Shown here: piece after piece, positions 6,223 through 9,971 of the stretch
How positions within the stretch are numbered: position 1 is the first letter of the stretch
Layout of the letters: the number at the start of each line of letters is the position of its first letter
Source of the DNA: a bacterium
Lineage (GTDB): Bacteria; Cyanobacteriota; Vampirovibrionia; Obscuribacterales; Obscuribacteraceae
Reading direction: 5' to 3'
Length of the DNA: 9,971 bases
Assembly: GCA_030431355.1 (NCBI GenBank)
Contig: JAUIJG010000185.1
Location: forward strand, 1-9,971
Notes under the pieces: generated by a model
Told to the model about the DNA's origin: nothing
Databases searched by the model: none
The model's input: only the letters and a program-made list of their open reading frames with translations
Translations under genes and position numbers: made by a program

Positions 6223-7235
6223 ATCCCGATTTGATACCACCATATAAAGAGTTTTGTCCCAAACATGGCATTCTCGAAGCGACCGGAACTCAGCCCTGTA
6301 CCGAGCACTTGCATGGGCATTTTGACTTATTAGAGTGGCCGGGCTCCGGAGTTGGAGCGGACGTGGTCCTCGTCTGTGTGCATGCTTTTGGCCTGTCGGC
6401 AAAAGCATATGGCGTTTTGGGCACTAGATTTGGTGAATCGGGAGTGCAGACCCTGGCTCTGGACTTGCGTGGCTTCGGAGAGCGTCGAGGACAGAGTGGC
6501 TATCGAAGGGTCGATTTTGCTGACTGTGTGGTGGATATAAAACATCTGCTTCGGAAACTGCGATTAAAAAGTCCGAATACGAAAGTAGTATTGGTTGGTG
6601 AGTCGATGGGAGGAGCTATCGTTCTTAGAGTGGCGGCCCAGAGCCCTGAACTTGTCGATGGCGTCATAACTTCAGCGCCAGCCTGGAGACTTTTTCACAT
6701 TCCATCAATTACTGCCAGGGGATTGGTTGATAGAGTCACCGGTCAGCCGGGTTATGCCACCAGGTGGGTCGTGGAACATGCCACCACAAGCGATGAGCTC
6801 CGGGACTACTGGTTTTATGGGGGGAATACCCGGCTTGATTTGTCATTATATGAGGCTTATTCATATTTGCTTTTTATGCACTCCACGCCCGGCAATGCTA
6901 AGAAAATTAAGAATACCCCGGTTTTGGTTGTCCAGGGTCTATATGACCGCCTCTCCAGACCCAGCGCATCAGCAGGGGTATTTCGCCTATTGACCACCGA
7001 GAAGAAACAACTTCTCATAGCGGCTCATTCTGAACATGTGGTGCTGGAAGAAGACCAGTTGAAGGATGATGTATTTATGTTCTTGTCTAGTTGGATCGAT
7101 ACGCAAGTTTTAGCGAGTGAGGCTCAGTCTTGCAGGGTCGATTCGGGTTCGATTACAGTTCTTGGAGAGTCGCAGATCAAGGGTGATGATTCAAAAGAGG
7201 TTGATAACCTGATTAGAATTGCAAGCAAAAGATGA
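6219..7235 (+). CDS. Alpha/beta hydrolase, monoacylglycerol lipase/lysophospholipase-like (S33/Hydrolase_4)
   Basis: The 338-residue product has the alpha/beta hydrolase core: a strand VVLVCVHAFG with the oxyanion region (about 49-58), LALDLRGFGERRG (79-91), the nucleophile elbow G127-E-S129-M-G, the acid in QGLYD243, and the histidine in SEHVVLEE (His273; His270 is a less likely alternative). This order and spacing fit serine hydrolases acting on monoacylglycerols, lysophospholipids or similar esters; the substrate cannot be read from sequence. There is no signal peptide or membrane segment, so it is likely cytoplasmic. The N-terminus holds a Cys/His-containing stretch (FCPKHG, PCTEHLHGH) that is not part of the core fold. 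The start codon overlaps the kinase 2 stop in ATGA, a sign of translational coupling, so kinase and hydrolase are probably made in proportion. The last 40 residues are polar and extend beyond the core. Confidence 0.9.
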   Translation: MNPDLIPPYKEFCPKHGILEATGTQPCTEHLHGHFDLLEWPGSGVGADVVLVCVHAFGLSAKAYGVLGTRFGESGVQTLALDLRGFGERRGQSGYRRVDFADCVVDIKHLLRKLRLKSPNTKVVLVGESMGGAIVLRVAAQSPELVDGVITSAPAWRLFHIPSITARGLVDRVTGQPGYATRWVVEHATTSDELRDYWFYGGNTRLDLSLYEAYSYLLFMHSTPGNAKKIKNTPVLVVQGLYDRLSRPSASAGVFRLLTTEKKQLLIAAHSEHVVLEEDQLKDDVFMFLSSWIDTQVLASEAQSCRVDSGSITVLGESQIKGDDSKEVDNLIRIASKR

Positions 7236-7251
7236 TAAACTAGCTCTCTTT

Positions 7252-7292
7252 TACGGCTACATCTTTCAAAGCTGACCGATAAGACAGCCGTA
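7252..7292 (+). other. Long-loop inverted repeat downstream of the hydrolase
   Basis: TACGGCT (7252-7258) pairs perfectly with AGCCGTA (7286-7292) across 27 bases. No T-run follows, so it is not a standard intrinsic terminator. It lies in the 92-base gap before the heptad-repeat gene and could be a regulatory site or chance. Confidence 0.25.
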
Positions 7293-7327
7293 TACTTGCG
7301 ATTTTAGATTCAAATTCCGGTATTCAG

Positions 7328-8329
7328 ATGTGTAAGCTTTTTCGACTAATATTCACTCTTCAGTGCCTGATTCTTCTATCGGTGCCCTTATCCTATGCTG
7401 CCACGGTGGATGAGGAGAACGCTCTGCCTGTACAGGAAGGGGAAGTTCAAATCATCGAGAACGATCTGGTGGATGAAGAAATTGAAGAAGAGCTAACCGG
7501 CGAATCTGATTCGCAGAAAGAAAAGACCAGCCGATCAGGAAAAGCGGAGAGTTCAAAGAACAAAAGCCGCCAGAAAAAAGAGATGAGTCTCAATCCTTTG
7601 AAGCTGGAGGAGAAACTTTTTCATAAAGTGGTGGATCCGCTCGGTCATACCCTTCCCTTGCAGCCATTGATGCGTCTTGAGAAACGCCTCAAAGAGTTAG
7701 TCCGTCCGATCAACAAGCTGGAGACCCCGATCCAGGAGCTGAACGATCCCCTTCAAAATCTGGAGGCGCCTATCAAGGGTCTGCAAAAACCTATCAGCCG
7801 CCTGGAGACGCCCCTTGCAAATCTTGAGTCACCTCTTAGCGGCATCTCGGGCAGTATCGGTGGCTTGAAGGCTCCTATTCAAGGACTTAATGAGCCTGTC
7901 TCCAAATTAAGGGAGCCGATAGCGAATTTAAATAAACCCATCGGAGAGTTGAGCAAACCAATTCAGCAGATCAAAGAACCTCTTGCCGGCTTGAACACCA
8001 ATATTGAAAAGCTCAACCCACCAATCGCCGGTCTTGAAAAGCGGATTTACGGTGTGGAAGGACAGCTTACCAATCTGGCTACGGAGATGATCGGCATCAG
8101 AAAGCCACTTCAGAATATGTCTGAGCCGGTAAGCAATCTTTCCCAACCGATATCAAGCCTGCATGTGGAAGTAAAGAATCTGGCATTGCAAATAAGTGAG
8201 TTAAAATCGCTGATATTCATGATCACCATCGCCATCGCCGCGTCGATAATCATAGGTTCGATAATAATCGCTGTGGCAGTCAGGAAAAGGCTTAGCATTT
8301 CGAATGAAAAATTCGAGTCCAAAGCTTAA
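7328..8329 (+). CDS. Exported, C-terminally anchored protein with proline-containing heptad repeats
   Basis: I do not recognise the family. Residues 1-24 are a signal peptide (MCKLFRL, hydrophobic core, cleavage near SYA24). Residues 28-60 are acidic; 62-86 are Lys/Ser-rich and probably disordered. Residues 113-292 hold about 26 consecutive seven-residue units of the form P-(I/L/V)-x-x-L-x-x in one unbroken register; Pro is present in 18. The hydrophobic 3-4 spacing is that of a coiled coil, with Pro in the position before the first hydrophobic residue. A membrane segment (about 295-318) and a short basic tail (RKRLSISNEKFESKA) end the protein. This topology places the repeat outside the cytoplasmic membrane and the tail inside. 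Codons differ between units, so the repeat is old and kept by selection. A rod, spacer or oligomerising stalk is plausible. The start gives a complete signal peptide; its ribosome site is weak. Confidence 0.85.
   Translation: MCKLFRLIFTLQCLILLSVPLSYAATVDEENALPVQEGEVQIIENDLVDEEIEEELTGESDSQKEKTSRSGKAESSKNKSRQKKEMSLNPLKLEEKLFHKVVDPLGHTLPLQPLMRLEKRLKELVRPINKLETPIQELNDPLQNLEAPIKGLQKPISRLETPLANLESPLSGISGSIGGLKAPIQGLNEPVSKLREPIANLNKPIGELSKPIQQIKEPLAGLNTNIEKLNPPIAGLEKRIYGVEGQLTNLATEMIGIRKPLQNMSEPVSNLSQPISSLHVEVKNLALQISELKSLIFMITIAIAASIIIGSIIIAVAVRKRLSISNEKFESKA
7664..8203 (+). repeat. Twenty-six in-register heptads, Pro-(Ile/Leu)-x-x-Leu-x-x
   Basis: From residue 113 to 292, the first hydrophobic position (114, 121, 128 and so on to 289) is Ile, Leu, Val or Met in every unit, and the second (117, 124, 131 and so on) is Leu, Ile, Val or Met. 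Proline precedes the first hydrophobic residue in 18 of 26 units, densest at 127-218 (13 of 14). There is no insertion or deletion across 540 bases. Confidence 0.85.
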
Positions 8330-8378
8330 GCTTATCGTCTGATCTCAAAATACACTTAGTACCTTTCGCACCTTAAAC

Positions 8379-8401
8379 CGAAGGAGTCCCTCGATCCTTC
8401 G
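8379..8401 (+). other. Inverted repeat in the gap before the DUF2059 pair
   Basis: CGAAGGA (8379-8385) pairs perfectly with TCCTTCG (8395-8401) around a nine-base loop. No T-run follows, so it is a poor intrinsic terminator. A second small hairpin, GGTTC-6 bases-GAACC, lies at 8430-8445. They could form structure in the leader of the DUF2059 transcript or be operator sites. Confidence 0.3.
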
Positions 8402-8475
8402 TGATACACTATATGCCTGTTTTGTAAGAGGTTCGCCGATGAACCGATTCATAGAGATTTAGTAAGAGTTTTAAG

Positions 8476-9087
8476 ATGTTTATATTTGCAAAAAAGACAA
8501 TTTTTACCATCCTTTGCGCTGGAATTTTTTCTTTCTCCCTTCAGCCTGTTCTAGCCCAGGATGGTGATACCGCATCCGCCACGATAGCGCCGGAGAAGAA
8601 GGTTGTGATAGATGAAGTTCTTAAGCTGACCGGAATTGATGCCCAGATAGAAAAAATGTGGGGACTGACCATGCGCAATGTCGGTACCAATATCGGCAGG
8701 CTGGCCATGAGGGACGCGCTTAAGAAAGAGAATCTTTCTAAAGAGGAGCAAAAGGCTGAAGCCCGGGATGTTGCCAGGCGAGTAATGAGTAATTTAGAGA
8801 AGCGTTTCAAAGATACATATCACGATGAATACATGAAGATTTACGCTGATATCTATGACCAATGCTTCTCCCTTGAGGAGATTAAGTCCTTGAAAGAATT
8901 TTACGGCTCCCCTACCGGAATGAAATCCACAGAGGAGATCCCTGTGCTCGTAAAGGAGTTGGTGAAGGATTTGCATAAGAAATTAGATCCCAAAATTCGC
9001 GCTTGTCTCAAGAATCGATTGGCTGCGATGGAATCTGAAGCAGAGCCGGACTCTAATTCTGATTCCGATGATAAACCGACTGAGTAG
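8476..9087 (+). CDS. Secreted DUF2059-family protein, copy 1
   Basis: The 203-residue product starts with a signal peptide (FIFAKKTIF, hydrophobic core, cleavage after VLA27 before Gln28). The DUF2059 core is in the second half: Y123 onward with FSLEEIKSLKEFYGSPTGMK at 131-150, which fits the family's FT-x-E-E-L...FY-x-(S/T)-P-x-G-x-K motif, followed by a helical section to about 182. A first helical part (44-61) reads VIDEVLKLTGIDAQIEKM, also typical. The C-terminus (186-203) is acidic and Ser/Asp-rich. DUF2059 proteins are helical and mostly periplasmic; their function is not established. A weak AAGAG site lies seven bases before the ATG. The gene is 12 bases upstream of a second DUF2059 gene, probably in one operon. 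Confidence 0.88.
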   Translation: MFIFAKKTIFTILCAGIFSFSLQPVLAQDGDTASATIAPEKKVVIDEVLKLTGIDAQIEKMWGLTMRNVGTNIGRLAMRDALKKENLSKEEQKAEARDVARRVMSNLEKRFKDTYHDEYMKIYADIYDQCFSLEEIKSLKEFYGSPTGMKSTEEIPVLVKELVKDLHKKLDPKIRACLKNRLAAMESEAEPDSNSDSDDKPTE

Positions 9088-9099
9088 CAGGTGTATGAT

Positions 9100-9684
9100 A
9101 TGACCAGATATGTATTGATCTTAGTACTTCTTCTAACCTCGACAACGTCTCTGTGCTGGGCGCAGGATACTGCTGCTGGTGGCAATTCAAAGAGCCAGTC
9201 AGAAGAACAGCCCAAAGTGAGCGCGGAGAAATTGAAGCTTTCCGAGGAAGCTTTTAAGCTTGCCGGAATTGATAATGAATTGAAACAGATCGCCGCCAAG
9301 CAAGTGGAAGCTATGGCTTTCTCTCGATATATGTCCACAATGGCTACGGCAGGTTCGAAAGCGGAAGCTGATAGAAGAAATAGAAAAACAGCCGCGCTTC
9401 AGCAAGTCTTTGAAAAAGATATCGACCTGGTGGATGAGATGAAGTCGATTTTGATTATGTCTTTTGCTGTCAATTTCACCGAAGATGAACTCAATGACAT
9501 GATTGAATTTTATAAAACTCCTGCTGGAGTGAAGATGGTGAAAAACTCTCCGAAAATGGCCGACATAGTGTTCAAGCGAACCCTGTCGGACGTCACACCA
9601 AAACTAAAGACTGCTCTTGAAGCGGCTGTCAAAGAAGAGGTGCTCGATAAACAGAAGCAGGAGAAGTCAGCGGAAAAGAATTAG
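9100..9684 (+). CDS. Secreted DUF2059-family protein, copy 2
   Basis: The 194-residue product has a signal peptide (MTRYVLILVLLLTS, cleavage near CWA21 before Gln22). The family motif is at 126-145 (FTEDELNDMIEFYKTPAGVK), and an LAGIDNELKQI helix at 54-64 matches LTGIDAQIEKM of copy 1, so the two are tandem paralogues. The tail (177-194) is Lys/Glu-rich, unlike the Ser/Asp-rich tail of copy 1. I chose ATG at 9100 because AGGTG (9089-9093) lies six bases upstream; an in-frame GTG at 9091 would add three residues and overlaps that site. Its stop codon (9682-9684) overlaps the stop of the minus-strand universal stress protein fragment, so the two genes converge with no room for a terminator. Confidence 0.87.
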   Translation: MTRYVLILVLLLTSTTSLCWAQDTAAGGNSKSQSEEQPKVSAEKLKLSEEAFKLAGIDNELKQIAAKQVEAMAFSRYMSTMATAGSKAEADRRNRKTAALQQVFEKDIDLVDEMKSILIMSFAVNFTEDELNDMIEFYKTPAGVKMVKNSPKMADIVFKRTLSDVTPKLKTALEAAVKEEVLDKQKQEKSAEKN

Positions 9685-9800
9685 TCGCTCTGTTTCTTAC
9701 GCGGACGAATAATCTGGACCGGACAGTGACAGTTAATCGACACATAGTCGGAAACGCTACCGAGCAAGGTGCTCATTACCGCTCCTCTTCCGTGGGAGCC
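9681..9800 (-). pseudogene. Universal stress protein (UspA family), C-terminal fragment without N-terminus
   Basis: On the minus strand from 9800 to 9684 the frame reads [20 protein letters not shown] and continues to CPVQIIRPRKKQSD. This is the C-terminal end of a universal stress protein. The ATP-binding signature G-2x-G-9x-G-(S/T) is exact: G-S-H-G, nine residues, G-S. The family's CPV-x-(I/V)-(I/V)-R ending is also there. A complete protein needs about 110 more residues before GSHGRG, but upstream of 9800 this frame gives unrelated residues and a stop near 9850, because the DNA there encodes a methionine aminopeptidase in another frame. The only internal start is ATG at 9776, which would give a 31-residue peptide lacking half of the ATP site. 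It is therefore a remnant or a product of a wrong assembly join. Confidence 0.75.
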
Positions 9801-9971
9801 CCCGTCATCACGCGAACCCCGTTTCGGGTTATCGCGATCGTGTGCTCAAAATGAGCACTCGGCCGGGAATCGGCGGCCGATTGGGTCCAATGGTCGGCCA
9901 TTTCCACGACACGCTTGGTGCCCATGTTGACCATTGGCTCGACTGCGATCACCAGACCCGGCTCGAGCCGG
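9776..9971 (-). CDS. map: Type I methionine aminopeptidase, C-terminal end (runs off the window)
   Basis: The last 64 codons of a minus-strand gene are visible. They include [15 protein letters not shown] and [14 protein letters not shown], which match the C-terminal region of type I methionine aminopeptidase, the enzyme that removes the initiator Met from new proteins. The Glu of VEPM and the Glu of FEHT correspond to two of the metal ligands. Family members normally end shortly after the strand equivalent to VRVMT; here the frame goes on through GAPTEEER, which is universal stress protein DNA read out of frame, and stops at 9776-9778. So the normal 3' end seems lost at about 9801-9810. The sequence is visibly richer in G+C (about 60% over 9841-9960) than the genes to its left. 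Confidence 0.88.
   Translation of the reverse strand, partial: RLEPGLVIAVEPMVNMGTKRVVEMADHWTQSAADSRPSAHFEHTIAITRNGVRVMTGAPTEEER

Noticed and set aside
7664..8203. Possible CRISPR array or DNA tandem repeat in the heptad region
   Set aside because: The 21-base periodicity is at protein level only. The DNA units differ strongly and there are no repeat-spacer units.
8322..8333. 12-base palindrome AAGCTTAAGCTT over the stop codon of the heptad-repeat gene
   Set aside because: It is short, A/T-rich and not followed by a T-run. There is no evidence that it is a terminator or recombination site.
9091..9099. GTG at 9091 as the start of the second DUF2059 protein
   Set aside because: The GTG lies within the AGGTG ribosome site that serves ATG at 9100, and it would add only three residues before the signal peptide.
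9831..9842. Near-match to the cyanobacterial HIP1 octamer (GCGATCGC)
   Set aside because: Only GCGATCG is present, followed by T, and only once, so it says nothing about taxonomy.

Overview
This is a roughly 10 kb bacterial chromosomal window of moderate G+C content. It encodes Hanks-type transmembrane Ser/Thr kinases, several Sec-exported proteins, two DUF2059 periplasmic proteins and a CNNM/CorC-type membrane protein. The mix suggests a Gram-negative bacterium rich in eukaryote-like kinases. I lean towards the non-photosynthetic cyanobacterial relatives (Vampirovibrionia/Obscuribacterales), with Planctomycetota as an alternative. This is inferred from gene style only; the window contains no rRNA, tRNA or phylogenetic marker that settles it.

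Layout, left to right. (1) A leftward CNNM/CorC-family gene (26-586) stops just after its DUF21 membrane domain. The next reading frame continues the family's sequence to the window edge, so the gene looks frameshifted. (2) A 464-base region (587-1050) has no convincing gene. (3) A rightward cluster (1051-7235) holds a secreted protein of unknown function, two paralogous membrane kinases and an alpha/beta hydrolase. Gaps are 58 and 35 bases, then an ATGA overlap couples the second kinase to the hydrolase. Both kinases carry a doubled Cys4 (zinc-ribbon-like) module, a kinase domain, one membrane segment and an LRR-like ectodomain. (4) An exported, C-terminally anchored protein (7328-8329) is built on about 26 gap-free heptads, most with a proline in the same place. 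(5) A tandem pair of DUF2059 secreted proteins follows (8476-9087 and 9100-9684). (6) On the minus strand at the right edge lie the C-terminal end of a type I methionine aminopeptidase and, directly abutting it in another frame, the C-terminal ATP-binding end of a universal stress protein with no N-terminal part.

How the genes may work together: the kinase-kinase-hydrolase block is the best candidate for an undescribed system. Two related receptors could sense extracytoplasmic ligands through LRR domains, signal through cytoplasmic kinase and Cys4 modules, and be co-produced with a serine hydrolase. The secreted protein upstream could be part of the envelope side. The functional link is inferred from gene order and coupling only. 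Two tandem paralogue pairs (kinases, DUF2059) show that local duplication has shaped this region. Both window edges show broken genes, which could be real decay or assembly errors.
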